DNA of 64,000 nucleotides from Anaerovirgula multivorans (GTDB taxonomy: Bacteria; Bacillota; Clostridia; Peptostreptococcales; Natronincolaceae). A program made the translations under genes and the position numbers. Location: NCBI RefSeq assembly GCF_900188145.1, contig NZ_FZOJ01000020.1, forward strand, positions 1 to 64,000, in the 5' to 3' direction. This document shows, one piece after another, positions 29,014 through 38,673 of the stretch (positions are counted from its first letter, which is position 1; every line of letters begins with the position of its first letter). A model generated the notes under the pieces. The model was not told the DNA's origin. It did no database searches and saw only the letters and a list, made by a program, of their open reading frames with translations.

Positions 29014-29083
29014 GTATTTTCCTCCTACAACTTAGCATAAATTATATAAAAGCTTATTTCAGTATTGTGAGGAGGAGATTATA

Positions 29084-30388
29084 TTGCAGGCTCAAGAAGG
29101 AAATCCCATTATTTTTATTCCAGGTTTAATGGGTTCTATGGGAAATGATATCATTGAAGGGACCGGTAATTGGAGTTTTGGTACTGCTCGATGGGTCTAT
29201 GACCCCTTGGTTAAACAATTAGAAGAAGCAGGATATGTAGTAAACGAAAATCTATTTATATGTTACTATGACTGGAGAAAAAAGAATAGTAGCATTGTAG
29301 AGGCTTATTTAAAGCCTATGATTAGGGAAGTTAAGGAAAAACATCCTAATAAGAAAATTGATTTGATTTGTCATAGTATGGGAGGGATTGTAGCCAGGAC
29401 CTATATACAATCTATTGATTACCAATTTGATATCAATAGATTAGTCATGATAGGCACTCCAAATAAAGGTACTATAGCAGCCTATTATTTGTGGTCCACT
29501 GGTAGGTTATTACCCAGTAAAAAAGGTAGAAGCTTCTTTAATTTAATAGCTAGAGGTTATATGTGGATTTTGCTTCGACTAATGAAGGTCTCCTTTGGCT
29601 TAGAAAACTTGAAGGAAATACATGAAATTTTTCCATCAGTGGGAGAGTTAATACCAACTGGAGGCTATGGAAGTATTTTGTGTTATGAAAATGGAAATGG
29701 CAAATGGCAAAGGGTACCTAGGGACTATATGCGATACGAGAATCATTTTCTAAATGAATTAAATAATAATTTATTTTTATTATCTCATCGGATTAATGAT
29801 GTATACTGTATAGTTGGCTATAACTTTTCAACAGCCGAGTATTTAATGATAGATAGAGATAAACTATTTCAGGAATATGAGGAAATAATTCTAGACCCAG
29901 TAGAAACCTTAGATGGAGATGGAACAGTAGCTGTAAAGAGTGCAGAAATAGAAGGTCTCCAGCATTATTATATTGAAGCAAACCATCGACGAATAGTGGA
30001 TGGATGTTTTTCCTATATAAAAGATATCTATGGTTTTAAAACAGCAGAAGGCTTACAAGAGTCTGTTGAATCAGAAGATATAACACTACATATTATATTT
30101 ACAGGAAAGCCTAATATCATCATCTATAGGGAAAAATCAGCAGATATAGAGTTAAATGAAGGACAAATAAATACCCATTATTCCTATATTTATGAAAAGT
30201 TCCCCGAAGAGCATAAATGGATAATAATACAGAACATTCCTAAAGGGGTTTACTCTATCAAAGTGGATAACTACCAGCCTAAAAATCTTCATTTGATGGT
30301 TATGTCTGAAAACCTAAAAGAATTAGATACAGAACAGGAAATTAAGGCACATCAAAAAGATTACATCTATAAATTCGAAATTTATTAA
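29084..30388 (+). CDS. LCAT/PGAP1-like alpha/beta hydrolase
   Basis: A 434-residue serine hydrolase resembling the lecithin:cholesterol acyltransferase family. The oxyanion region is FIPGLMGSMG, the nucleophile elbow is LICHSMGGIVAR, a likely Asp lies in LDGDGTVAVKS and a likely His in IEANHRRIVD. There is no signal peptide, so it is probably cytoplasmic. The last ~110 residues after the catalytic domain are unrecognised. Translation starts at TTG with GAGGAGGAG. Substrate is likely an ester or lipid, but that is inference. Confidence 0.8.
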   Translation: MQAQEGNPIIFIPGLMGSMGNDIIEGTGNWSFGTARWVYDPLVKQLEEAGYVVNENLFICYYDWRKKNSSIVEAYLKPMIREVKEKHPNKKIDLICHSMGGIVARTYIQSIDYQFDINRLVMIGTPNKGTIAAYYLWSTGRLLPSKKGRSFFNLIARGYMWILLRLMKVSFGLENLKEIHEIFPSVGELIPTGGYGSILCYENGNGKWQRVPRDYMRYENHFLNELNNNLFLLSHRINDVYCIVGYNFSTAEYLMIDRDKLFQEYEEIILDPVETLDGDGTVAVKSAEIEGLQHYYIEANHRRIVDGCFSYIKDIYGFKTAEGLQESVESEDITLHIIFTGKPNIIIYREKSADIELNEGQINTHYSYIYEKFPEEHKWIIIQNIPKGVYSIKVDNYQPKNLHLMVMSENLKELDTEQEIKAHQKDYIYKFEIY

Positions 30389-30413
30389 GGGTCGTTTTTA
30401 CGACCCTTTTATA
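30387..30413. terminator. Bidirectional terminator
   Basis: AAGGGTCGT/ACGACCCTT hairpin with A and T tracts on both sides, between two convergent genes; it contains the stop codon of the leftward one. Confidence 0.85.
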
Positions 30414-31573
30414 GTTTTGAAAAATATCCGAATCACATCTGCTCCTCCGATGATACTTCCTAAAACACTTCCTAAATTGGTTAAAGCAACCACAAGCAGG
30501 ATGCGGGTCACCTTATTCCTCCAAAATCCCTTAAATGTAAAAATATCTTCAGATAAGTTTTCAAAATCCTTTACATTTGGTCGTCTAACAAAAGCCTCTA
30601 CAAACCCAGCAACCCATCCTGCACCAAAAAAAGGATTTAAGGAGGTGAAGGGTGCAACAACTAGAGAGGTTAGAATAGAAAGGGGATGACCTAGAGCAAC
30701 TAAAGTTCCTAATGCGGATAAAATACTATTCCAAAGAATCCAGCTAAATGTTAAATCTGCAGCAGCAGAACGACTAAAGTAATAAGTAGATCCAATGATA
30801 CCTATGATAGCTAAGGGTACAATCCAAGATATGATCCTAGATCTATTGGTTTTCTTGGGAAGCGTTTCTAATTTCTTTAAATTATGCTCTTTGTAGATTT
30901 CCTTTGCTACACCGGGAACATGAGCCGCTCCTAAAACAGCCACAATTTTTTTGCCAGGGGCCTCCTTGATTTTTTGGGCTAAGTACTGATCTCTTTCATC
31001 CACAAGATAATTCTTTAATTTTGGAAAGGATGCTGTAAATTCCTCTAACAATGAAGTTAGAGTATCCTTAGTTTTCAATTTTTCTAATTCGTCTTCTGTT
31101 ATTTTCTCATTATCAAAGAAACCAAAGAATATATTCGTAAGAAGTTGAATTTTTCCTTTTATACCAATACCATGCCATATTCGCAAAAAGGTGACTTGTA
31201 TACTCCTATCAGCTAATATGATGGAAGAACCATTCCTTTCTGCAGATTCAATCGCTTGTATCATTTCTTGCCCAGGTTTTATATCAAATTGTTTAGCAAT
31301 ACGTTTTTGAAAAGAGGATACAATAAGATTAACTAAAAGAAAAGTAGATTTTTTTTCTTTGATTATCTTAAAAATATCCATTTGTTGCCATCGGGCTTGA
31401 TGAACAATAGCATTGTATCTTTGCTGATCTAATTCTACACATACAGCTTCTGGTTTTTCTTCTTCGATAACTCTTTTTACCTCTTCAGCACTTTGTTTAG
31501 AAACATGGGCTGTTCCAATAATAATGATTTCTTTATCTTCCATTTGCAGCTTTGTTATATTTTCATGAGACAT
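30398..31573 (-). CDS. TraB/GumN-type membrane protein
   Basis: A 391-residue TraB-domain protein. The N-terminal domain (to about residue 235) shows the family's metal-site words GTAHVS, CVELDQQRY and, later, VLGAAHVPGV. The C-terminal part has several hydrophobic helices (from about 250) including SALGTLVALGHPLSILTSLV. Homologues include the enterococcal pheromone-shutdown protein TraB and eukaryotic TRABD. A metalloprotease-like activity is inferred for the fold. It is leftward and convergent with the hydrolase gene, with a 315-base region upstream. Confidence 0.87.
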   Translation of the reverse strand: MSHENITKLQMEDKEIIIIGTAHVSKQSAEEVKRVIEEEKPEAVCVELDQQRYNAIVHQARWQQMDIFKIIKEKKSTFLLVNLIVSSFQKRIAKQFDIKPGQEMIQAIESAERNGSSIILADRSIQVTFLRIWHGIGIKGKIQLLTNIFFGFFDNEKITEDELEKLKTKDTLTSLLEEFTASFPKLKNYLVDERDQYLAQKIKEAPGKKIVAVLGAAHVPGVAKEIYKEHNLKKLETLPKKTNRSRIISWIVPLAIIGIIGSTYYFSRSAAADLTFSWILWNSILSALGTLVALGHPLSILTSLVVAPFTSLNPFFGAGWVAGFVEAFVRRPNVKDFENLSEDIFTFKGFWRNKVTRILLVVALTNLGSVLGSIIGGADVIRIFFKTIKGS

Positions 31574-31888
31574 ATGATATCAACTTCCTTTTCATTTATA
31601 TAATTTCCATATGTATAGATTAACTTATCTTTACTGTCTTTACTATTCACTTTTATTATATCAAAAGCAACACTGTTTCATGAATTTTAAAAAAGACATG
31701 GCGCAGGCGAAATCGTAAAAATGTGTAATTGTTATTAAGCTCTGGAGTTGGTTACCCATATTTATGAGTATATTTAAAGGTAAAATTGTTATATACTATT
31801 AAATAATCATTAAAGAAGTCATATTAGTTTGTGTTATAATAAAGTAAATATTTGAAAAAAATAGGATTACCTAAAGGAGGTTTCATAT
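31574..31888. other. Divergent intergenic region, no gene seen
   Basis: AT-rich spacer between the leftward TraB-like gene and the rightward CAP-domain gene. A TATAAT at 31835-31840 could be a -10 for the rightward gene, but no good -35 is spaced correctly. AAAGGAGG at 31873-31880 is the ribosome-binding site of the next gene. No repeat or RNA structure was recognised. Confidence 0.5.
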
Positions 31889-33034
31889 GTGAAGACCTTA
31901 AAAAAACTAACGATAATTTGCATGATAGCAATCGCAATTATGGCATACTATAATCCATCCTTATTAAGGCTGCAAAGCGAAGAAGTCATTAATAATATAC
32001 TGAATACCAAAACAGCAACATGGTATGGTGATAGTATTCAAACAATAATGGAAATAGAAAAGCCTAAAATTTTAGGGGCTGTGGAGGTACAAGTAAAGTC
32101 TACTATAGGTAGCTTAATAAATAACATAAATATATATATACTAAAGGATAACAATAATATAAAGAAAACACAAGTTAACACGGAGGAAGAATTCACTCTA
32201 TTAGATATAATGATTGGTGATTCATCTGAAAATGTAATAGAGTCATTAGGAGAACCGGCCCGAAAAGATGCAAGTCAATATGGATTCAAATGGTATATAT
32301 ATAATCAAGATTATGCTAAGTATCTTCAAGTTGGAATTCAAGAAGGGCAAGTGGTGGGGCTATATACCAACTCTCTGCATTGGCAATCAAAATCCGGAGT
32401 GCAAATAGGTACCAGTAAAGAAACTGTTAAAAATTTATACGGAGAACCCTTAGAAAATTTTAAAAAAGGAAATACCATATATTATCTAAATAATTTAGAA
32501 GAAAGTCATACGTACTTAGTAAATAATTATTATGTAACATTTTTCTTCGATCTTCATAATAACAATAAGGTAACAGCGATACAGCTAATAGAGAAAAATG
32601 TAGAAGAGGCATTATTAGGCTTCTATGGAACACCTAGTGAAGATTTAAGGATAAGCTTTGAAAAACAAGTCTTTGACCTTGCCAATGCCGTAAGAGTTAG
32701 ATCAGGGCTATCCTCTTTTCAATGGGATGATCAAGCAGCGGTAGCAGCTAGCAAGCAAAGTATTGATATGGCAAAACGAAACTTCTTTAGTCATATAAAC
32801 CCTGATGGAAAAGGTCCTTCTAACCGATTAGATAACGAAGGGATTGCCTGGAGAAAATCAGGAGAAAATATTGCGGTAGGTCAAATCTCTGCTATATTTG
32901 TCCATGAAAATTGGATGAATTCCATAGGTCACAGAGAAAATATTTTAGGAGACTTTAAAAAGCTCGGGGTAGGTGTATATTTTGGAGGAAATTATAGTAC
33001 TTATTACACTCAAAAATTTCACACACCATTTTAA
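31889..33034 (+). CDS. Secreted CAP-domain protein
   Basis: A 381-residue exported protein. The N-terminal hydrophobic segment is followed by a CAP-associated N-terminal domain made of two similar halves (DIMIGDSSENVIESLGEP and VQIGTSKETVKNLYGEP). The C-terminal CAP/SCP-PR1 domain (about 245-381) has FDLANAVRVRSGLSSFQWD, FFSHINPDGKGPSNRL, SGENIAVGQ and NWMNSIGHRENIL, with the two conserved His and Glu residues. Such proteins are related to Bacillus YlbC. Function is unknown. GTG start, eight bases after AAAGGAGG. Confidence 0.9.
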   Translation: MKTLKKLTIICMIAIAIMAYYNPSLLRLQSEEVINNILNTKTATWYGDSIQTIMEIEKPKILGAVEVQVKSTIGSLINNINIYILKDNNNIKKTQVNTEEEFTLLDIMIGDSSENVIESLGEPARKDASQYGFKWYIYNQDYAKYLQVGIQEGQVVGLYTNSLHWQSKSGVQIGTSKETVKNLYGEPLENFKKGNTIYYLNNLEESHTYLVNNYYVTFFFDLHNNNKVTAIQLIEKNVEEALLGFYGTPSEDLRISFEKQVFDLANAVRVRSGLSSFQWDDQAAVAASKQSIDMAKRNFFSHINPDGKGPSNRLDNEGIAWRKSGENIAVGQISAIFVHENWMNSIGHRENILGDFKKLGVGVYFGGNYSTYYTQKFHTPF

Positions 33035-33150
33035 TAATAATGAGCAGGATTCCTAATAAGAGAAGGGTATGCTATTCAATAATTAATCCCCCTTATCAGC
33101 TTGTATTGTCTGAGAATATGGAGTAAATATATAGATGCTTTTTTCTATAC

Positions 33151-33200
33151 TTTAATTTTAATACACACGGGTCTATGGTTTTGCCCGTAGCTATAAGTGG
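33151..33200 (+). repeat. Repeat family 1, copy C (truncated)
   Basis: TTTAATTTTAATACACACGG followed by CTATGGTTTTGCCC matches the left half of copy B at 18661. The right half is missing or diverged. Confidence 0.6.
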
Positions 33201-33290
33201 ATGCCTATAAAATCCATATTCACAATTCAACTGTTGCTACTTCTGGGATTATTTGATATGATGAATGTAACAATTTAAAATAAATAAAAA

Positions 33291-33446
33291 GTATTGGTGC
33301 TCTAAGAGCTTAAAAGGGAAAGTGGTGTAATACCACTACAGCCCCCGCTACTGTAAGTGAGGATGAAAACAGCAAATACCACTGGATAATCTGGGAAGGT
33401 GCTGTGAGTAAAATGAATCACAAGTCAGGAGACCTGCCTACTATTT
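33291..33446 (+). promoter_or_regulatory. Cobalamin riboswitch
   Basis: An adenosylcobalamin-sensing leader. Conserved words appear in order: TTGGTGCTC at the 5' end, AAAGGGAA, ACAGCCCCCGCTACTGTAA, ACCACTGG, TGGGAAGGTG and the B12 box AAGTCAGGAGACCTGCC. It is followed by a hairpin (CCTTC/GAAGG) and then an intrinsic terminator, and lies about 110 bases upstream of cobU. By analogy with known cases, bound coenzyme B12 should turn transcription of the cob operon off. Confidence 0.95.
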
Positions 33447-33498
33447 GAAACAAACCTTCGGCGGGAAGGCGTGTTTAAAATCATAGGTTTTGATTTTT

Positions 33499-33525
33499 AG
33501 CCCTTACCCATAGTAGGGGCTTTTC
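33499..33525 (+). terminator. Riboswitch-controlled terminator
   Basis: AGCCCTTAC pairs with GTAGGGGCT (one G-U pair) around CCATA and runs into TTTT; it is the expected expression platform between the B12 aptamer and cobU. Confidence 0.85.
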
Positions 33526-33557
33526 TATATAATCATGATAATAATCGAGGTGAATTT

Positions 33558-34121
33558 ATGGGAGAAAAAGGTTTAATATTAGTAACAGGAGGCGCGAGAA
33601 GTGGTAAAAGCAGCTTCGGAGAATCTCTACTAGAAAATATAGATGATAAGGTTCTGTATGTAGCTACAGCTCAAGCCTTTGACGACGAAATGAAGGATAG
33701 AATAAAAAAGCATAGAGAAGGAAGACTAGAAAATTGGATTACCATTGAAGGCTATAAAAGTCTACATACAAATATAGAAGGCTATAAAAACAAAATATCA
33801 GGAATATTCTTGGACTGTGTAACAATTATGATTACAAACCTGATGTTGGAGGAGCCTATAGATTGGGACAATATCACACAGCAACAAATAGATTTATTAG
33901 AAAGAAAGATATTCAATGAAGTACAAGCATTGATCTGTACAGTAAAATCCCTTGAGATACCAGCTGTTTTTATAACCAATGAAATAGGTCTAGGTATTGT
34001 TCCAGAGAACAAACTAGCAAGGATTTTTAGAGATATAGCTGGCAGGATGAATCAATACATAGGAAAAGAAGCAGATCATGTTTATTTTGTAGTCTGTGGT
34101 ATACCAAGTAAAATTAAGTAG
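33558..34121 (+). CDS. cobU: Adenosylcobinamide kinase/guanylyltransferase
   Basis: Bifunctional CobU phosphorylates adenosylcobinamide and then attaches GMP, making the activated lower-face precursor. The P-loop is GGARSGKSSFGESL, followed by YVATAQAFDDEM and KKHREGRLENW, which carries the guanylylated His. VFITNEIGLGIVPEN is the C-terminal signature. At 187 residues it is full length. First gene of the riboswitch-led operon. Confidence 0.96.
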   Translation: MGEKGLILVTGGARSGKSSFGESLLENIDDKVLYVATAQAFDDEMKDRIKKHREGRLENWITIEGYKSLHTNIEGYKNKISGIFLDCVTIMITNLMLEEPIDWDNITQQQIDLLERKIFNEVQALICTVKSLEIPAVFITNEIGLGIVPENKLARIFRDIAGRMNQYIGKEADHVYFVVCGIPSKIK

Positions 34122-34135
34122 GAGGCTGAGAATAG

Positions 34136-34681
34136 ATGGATACAAAAAAATTAGAAAAGGGTTTAATTCATGTTTATACAGGAAACGGAAAGGGGAAAAC
34201 AACTGCGGCTTTAGGCCAGGGGGTAAGAACTGCAGGCGCAGGATTTAAAGTATTGATGGTTCAGTTTTTAAAGGGAGATGATACTGGAGAGCTCTATAGT
34301 ATAGAAAAATTGGCTCCTGATTTCCAATTAATACGTTTTGCAGCCATGAATAAGTTCTATTTCCAGTTAAATGATGAAGAAAAACTGCAGGTTCAACGAA
34401 GCGCTAGAGAAGGTCTAGAGGTTGTTAAAAAACACTTAAAGGAAGAAAATTACAACCTTATTATTATGGATGAAATTATGGCAGTGCTATATAATAAGAT
34501 AGTAGATTTAGCTGAAGTATTGACTATTCTCAAAAATAAGCCTGATCATATTGAAATGGTGTTAACAGGAAGAAATGCACCTGAGGCATTGATCGATATA
34601 GCAGATTATGTGACGGAAATGGGAATGGTTAAGCATCCTTTTGAAAAGGGAGTTTACGCTAGAAAAGGAATTGAAAGCTAA
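34136..34681 (+). CDS. cobO: Corrinoid adenosyltransferase (CobO/BtuR type)
   Basis: Transfers the 5'-deoxyadenosyl group of ATP to reduced corrinoid cobalt. The P-loop is YTGNGKGKTTAALGQGVR, with MVQFLKGDDTGEL and IIMDEIMAVLYNKIV typical of the CobA/CobO/BtuR family. At 181 residues it is full length. It sits 14 bases after cobU and its stop codon overlaps the cobS start by one base (TAATG). Confidence 0.95.
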   Translation: MDTKKLEKGLIHVYTGNGKGKTTAALGQGVRTAGAGFKVLMVQFLKGDDTGELYSIEKLAPDFQLIRFAAMNKFYFQLNDEEKLQVQRSAREGLEVVKKHLKEENYNLIIMDEIMAVLYNKIVDLAEVLTILKNKPDHIEMVLTGRNAPEALIDIADYVTEMGMVKHPFEKGVYARKGIES

Positions 34682-35421
34682 TGAAGAGGTTTATTTTAAC
34701 ATTACAGTTCTTAACAAGAATAACAGTAGTTAAAGACCTCCCCTATGATCAAGACTTTAAAAAAGGAATAATTTACTTTCCTCTTGTAGGTTTGGTATTG
34801 GGCTTAATATTAGCGATTGCCTATAAAGGACTTATATATCTTTTTCCCCCCGTCATTACTAGCAGCCTAATAATAGCCCTCTATGTGGCATTGACTGGAG
34901 GGTTGCACCTTGACGGTCTAGGGGATACCTTCGATGGATTTTATAGCAGTCGAACTAGGGAAAGAATGCTGGAAATCATGAAGGATAGTCGATTAGGTAC
35001 CAATGGCGTTATTGTTATTATATTTTCTTTATTGTTAAAGATTTTTGGGCTGACTACATTGCCACAAGAAAAAGCAGCTTTAGCATTAATTCTTATGCCT
35101 GTACTAGGAAGATTAGCCCAAGTCTATGGTGCTTTTCAGTCAAAATATGCTCGAGAAGAGGGGTTAGGCAATATATACATTGACAAAGTTACAGGGCTAG
35201 AAGTACTCTCCGCCACTGTAATAGCCAGTATCATAGCTCTACTAGATTGGAGTTCTTTAGCTTTTATCCCAGTATTGTGGATTTTTTCTATCTTATTTAA
35301 AGCCCATAGCAAAAAAGTTATTGATGGTATGACAGGGGACACCCTTGGAGCTTTATGTGAGTTGACTGAAGTACTGTATGTACTATTTCTATTAGGATTA
35401 GTAAGCCTAAATATTTATTAG
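34681..35421 (+). CDS. cobS: Adenosylcobinamide-GDP ribazoletransferase
   Basis: Cobalamin synthase, a polytopic membrane enzyme that joins adenosylcobinamide-GDP to alpha-ribazole (or its phosphate). The signature GGLHLDGLGDTFDGFYS and RMLEIMKDSRLGTNGV contains the Asp-rich metal site. About six helices follow, ending DTLGALCELTEVLY. At 246 residues it is normal. Translationally coupled to cobO. Confidence 0.96.
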   Translation: MKRFILTLQFLTRITVVKDLPYDQDFKKGIIYFPLVGLVLGLILAIAYKGLIYLFPPVITSSLIIALYVALTGGLHLDGLGDTFDGFYSSRTRERMLEIMKDSRLGTNGVIVIIFSLLLKIFGLTTLPQEKAALALILMPVLGRLAQVYGAFQSKYAREEGLGNIYIDKVTGLEVLSATVIASIIALLDWSSLAFIPVLWIFSILFKAHSKKVIDGMTGDTLGALCELTEVLYVLFLLGLVSLNIY

Positions 35422-35469
35422 TAATTTGCTAAACAAATCGAATTTAAACCTCAATATAGGAGGAAAATC

Positions 35470-36126
35470 ATGACAAAGCTATATTTAGTGAGACATGGAG
35501 AAACAAATGAAAATCGAAATAGTAGGTTTTGTGGTTGGATTGATGTGCCTTTAAATGATACTGGAATGGCACAGGCACAAAAACTTGAGGAAGCATTTGA
35601 AAATATAACGATAGATGTAATGTATACTAGTAGCTTAAAGCGAGCAAAAGAAACTGCTGCATTCATTAAAGGTAATCTTCAATGTCCGATGCACCATATA
35701 GAAAATTTACGAGAATTGCACTTTGGCAGGGCGGAAGGTTTGACAATTGATGAGATTAAGAAATGCCATCCTGAGGTCTATGAGGGATTGGAGAAGGAGT
35801 ACACTAAAGCTAAGTTTCCTGATGGAGAAAGTCTTGAGGATATGCACCTAAGGGTAACATCTACGGTTGATGAGATACTTCAGCAGCATATAGGTAAAAG
35901 CATCTTAATTGTGGCTCATTCTGGAGTAATAAGAAGCACCGTTGCCCATCTAATTACAGGAAATATGAAATATCACTGGAATTTTAAAATAGATCATTGT
36001 AGTATAACGATAATTGAAAAGCAAGGGGATTTTTCTGTATTGACGAAGTTAAATGACACCAGTCATTTAACTAATGTAGAACAAGCTAAGGAGGGCAACA
36101 AGGATGAAGGACAATTTGTATTGTAA
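35470..36126 (+). CDS. cobC: Alpha-ribazole phosphatase (histidine phosphatase)
   Basis: A 218-residue histidine phosphatase with the catalytic RHGETNENRNSRFCGW at the N-terminus and a second histidine in VAHSGVIRS. Placement between cobS and cobQ supports CobC, which removes the phosphate from alpha-ribazole 5'-phosphate or adenosylcobalamin 5'-phosphate. Sequence alone would also fit a general phosphoglycerate-mutase-like enzyme. AGGAGGAAAATC precedes the ATG. Its 3' end overlaps a small coupled ORF. Confidence 0.88.
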   Translation: MTKLYLVRHGETNENRNSRFCGWIDVPLNDTGMAQAQKLEEAFENITIDVMYTSSLKRAKETAAFIKGNLQCPMHHIENLRELHFGRAEGLTIDEIKKCHPEVYEGLEKEYTKAKFPDGESLEDMHLRVTSTVDEILQQHIGKSILIVAHSGVIRSTVAHLITGNMKYHWNFKIDHCSITIIEKQGDFSVLTKLNDTSHLTNVEQAKEGNKDEGQFVL

Positions 36127-36196
36127 AGAATATGGGACTTCAAACCGTTACCTCAAAAACAGACCTATCAAGAAAACTAGAGGGGTGAAAGCATGA
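36104..36196 (+). CDS. Unannotated 30-codon ORF linking cobC and cobQ
   Basis: An ATG at 36104 follows a near-ideal AAGGAGGG at 36088-36095 with eight bases of spacing. The ORF reads [20 protein letters not shown] then a basic tail to GVKA. It overlaps the last 23 bases of cobC in another frame, and its TGA overlaps the cobQ ATG (ATGA). The strong ribosome-binding site and precise overlap suggest it is translated and couples cobC to cobQ. The peptide itself (basic, one Cys) matches no family I know. Confidence 0.5.
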   Translation: MKDNLYCKEYGTSNRYLKNRPIKKTRGVKA

Positions 36197-37719
36197 ATAG
36201 AGGAAAAAATATTATGCTACAGGGGACAGCATCATCGGTAGGAAAGAGTTTATTAACTGCTGCATTGTGTAGAATTTTTCAGCAGGAGGGTCATAAGGTT
36301 GTGCCCTTTAAATCACAAAACATGGCATTAAACTCATTTATTACAGAGGAAGGCTTGGAGATGGGAAGAGCCCAAGTTTTTCAGGCGGAGGCTGCTAAGG
36401 TAAAGCCTTCAGCATCTATGAATCCTATTCTTTTGAAGCCTACTGGTGACAGCTTTGCCCAAGTAATTATTAAGGGAAAAGTATACAAAAACATGACAGC
36501 GGTGGAGTATCATGAATTTAAACCACAGCTAAGAGAGATGATTGGAGAGATCTACGAGGATTTAATTGTCTCCAACGATATTGTCGTGATCGAAGGTGCT
36601 GGAAGTCCGGCTGAAATCAATTTGAGAGACAAGGACATTGTAAATATGGGGATGGCGGAAATAGCTGATAGTCCGGTTCTATTGATAGGAGATATTGATA
36701 GAGGAGGGGTGTTTGCCTCTCTATATGGAACGATTATGCTGTTGACGGAGGCGGAAAGGAAAAGAGTAAAGGGTATTATCATTAACAAATTCCGGGGTGA
36801 TAAAAGCATCTTGGAACCGGGATTGAAAATGCTGGAGGATTTGACGGGAGTACCAGTCATAGGGGTAATACCCTACGGAAGCTTTAATATTGAGGATGAA
36901 GATAGTGTGACAGACCGATTTAAAAGAAGCATCAATGCAGAGGGAAAAATTACAGTAGAGGTTATTCATCTGCCTCATATTTCTAACTTCACGGATTTTC
37001 ATGTTTTTGAAACAATACCAGATGTACATATTCGCTACATATCTAATGGAGATACTGTAGGAAATCCTGATATCATTATTATCCCTGGTTCCAAAAATAC
37101 GATTTCTGATTTAAAGTACATAAGAGAAAGTGGCTTGGAAAAAGAGATTTTAAGGGCACATCAAAAAGGTAGCTTAGTTTTTGGAATTTGCGGTGGTTAT
37201 CAAATATTAGGCAAAAAAGTTCTAGATCCTAATGGCGTAGAAAGTAATATGCCTGAGATGAAGGGGCTTGGATTATTGGATGTGGAGACTAGTTTTGAAG
37301 GTGAAAAGGTAACTACTCAAGTAGAGGGAGAAATTCTATTTGAAGATCAAAACCTACTAAAAAATTGTGTAAACAATAGAATAAAAGGCTATGAAATACA
37401 TATGGGAAGAACAGAGCTAGGGGAGGATGTAAAGCCTTTCATAGAAATTAATAAAAAGCTAGGGAAAGAAGTAAAATATTTTGATGGGGCCGTTAATAGA
37501 GAAGGACGTGTCTTTGGTACCTATATTCATGGAATATTTGATGAAATAAGCTTTACTGAAAAAATTATTGCCAATATAATGAAGGAGAAAGGTTTAACTC
37601 CCTCTAGCTATCAACAGATTTCTTTAGAAGAGTATAAAGACAGAGAATATGATAAGCTAGCTAAGCTGGTAAAGGAAAATATTGATATGAAAAAAGTCTA
37701 TCAAATAATGGAGGAATAA
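36193..37719 (+). CDS. cobQ: Cobyric acid synthase
   Basis: CobQ amidates four side chains of adenosylcobyrinic a,c-diamide using glutamine and ATP. The N-terminal synthetase domain has [20 protein letters not shown] and [14 protein letters not shown]. The C-terminal class I-like amidotransferase has the nucleophile in [11 protein letters not shown] and the His in GTYIHGIF. At 508 residues it is full length. Its start overlaps the stop of the small ORF before it. Confidence 0.97.
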   Translation: MNRGKNIMLQGTASSVGKSLLTAALCRIFQQEGHKVVPFKSQNMALNSFITEEGLEMGRAQVFQAEAAKVKPSASMNPILLKPTGDSFAQVIIKGKVYKNMTAVEYHEFKPQLREMIGEIYEDLIVSNDIVVIEGAGSPAEINLRDKDIVNMGMAEIADSPVLLIGDIDRGGVFASLYGTIMLLTEAERKRVKGIIINKFRGDKSILEPGLKMLEDLTGVPVIGVIPYGSFNIEDEDSVTDRFKRSINAEGKITVEVIHLPHISNFTDFHVFETIPDVHIRYISNGDTVGNPDIIIIPGSKNTISDLKYIRESGLEKEILRAHQKGSLVFGICGGYQILGKKVLDPNGVESNMPEMKGLGLLDVETSFEGEKVTTQVEGEILFEDQNLLKNCVNNRIKGYEIHMGRTELGEDVKPFIEINKKLGKEVKYFDGAVNREGRVFGTYIHGIFDEISFTEKIIANIMKEKGLTPSSYQQISLEEYKDREYDKLAKLVKENIDMKKVYQIMEE

Positions 37720-37721
37720 GG

Positions 37722-38672
37722 TTGAAGATTCTATTAAGCGCATATGTATTAGACCTTCTATTGGGGGATCCACAGGGATTCCCCCATCCTGTCCGTTTCA
37801 TTGGCAATTTGATTACATATTTAGAGAAAAAGCTTTTAAGACTAGAAAAAAGTCATAGATATCAATTTTTCATGGGAATACTTTTAACAGTGACTGTTGT
37901 TTCGATTACTTATCTTATTACCTTTCTTATCATTGGTTTAGCTTATTCTGTCCACAACTATTTAGGTATATTTATATCAATTATTTTAGGCTATACTGTG
38001 CTGGCTACAAAAAGTCTAGATACAGAAACAAGAAAGGTGTATAAAAAATTAGAAAATGCTACAATTGAAGAGGCTAGGGTAGCTTTATCCTATATTGTAG
38101 GTAGAGAAACAAAGGATTTAGAAGAAAAAGAAATAGTAAGAGCAACTGTTGAAACTGTTGGCGAAAACATTTCAGACGGGATCATTGCACCTATCTTTTA
38201 TTTTTTTCTAGGGGGGGTTCCTCTAGCAATGGCCTATAAGGCCATCAACACTTTAGATTCCATGGTAGGTTATAAAAATGATAAATATCTGTATTTTGGA
38301 AGGTTTTCTGCAAAGTTGGATGATGTTGTAAATTATATACCAGCCAGATTGACAGCAATCTTTATTGTAGCAGCTGCCTTCGTTAGAAAAAGAGATTATA
38401 AGCACTCGATACAAATGATTATCCGAGATAAAGGAAATCATAATAGTCCCAATGCAGGCTATCCTGAAGCAGCAGTAGCAGGAGCCTTGAAAATACAGCT
38501 TGGAGGGATCAATAAATACTTTGGCAAAGAGGTATATAAACCAACCATTGGTAACGCCTTAGTAGAGTTGAATAGAAAACATATTATCGAAACCATTGAT
38601 TTAATGTACTGGACTTCTGCAGTAGCTATTATTCTTTTTACAATATTTAAAATTTTGTTGGGGGACATATAA
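37722..38672 (+). CDS. cbiB: Adenosylcobinamide-phosphate synthase
   Basis: CbiB (CobD in the aerobic nomenclature) attaches aminopropanol phosphate to adenosylcobyric acid. It is a polytopic membrane protein of 316 residues with the opening LDLLLGDPQGFPHPVRFIG and the conserved SDGIIAPIFYFFLGGVPLA and KAINTLDSMVGYKN. TTG start, two bases after cobQ, with GGAGGAA in the end of cobQ. Its product needs the decarboxylase encoded next. Confidence 0.96.
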   Translation: MKILLSAYVLDLLLGDPQGFPHPVRFIGNLITYLEKKLLRLEKSHRYQFFMGILLTVTVVSITYLITFLIIGLAYSVHNYLGIFISIILGYTVLATKSLDTETRKVYKKLENATIEEARVALSYIVGRETKDLEEKEIVRATVETVGENISDGIIAPIFYFFLGGVPLAMAYKAINTLDSMVGYKNDKYLYFGRFSAKLDDVVNYIPARLTAIFIVAAAFVRKRDYKHSIQMIIRDKGNHNSPNAGYPEAAVAGALKIQLGGINKYFGKEVYKPTIGNALVELNRKHIIETIDLMYWTSAVAIILFTIFKILLGDI

Positions 38673-38673
38673 A

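Noticed and set aside
30398..31573. Conjugation gene traB
   Set aside because: TraB/GumN domain proteins share a name with, but are not part of, type IV secretion systems; no conjugation genes are present.
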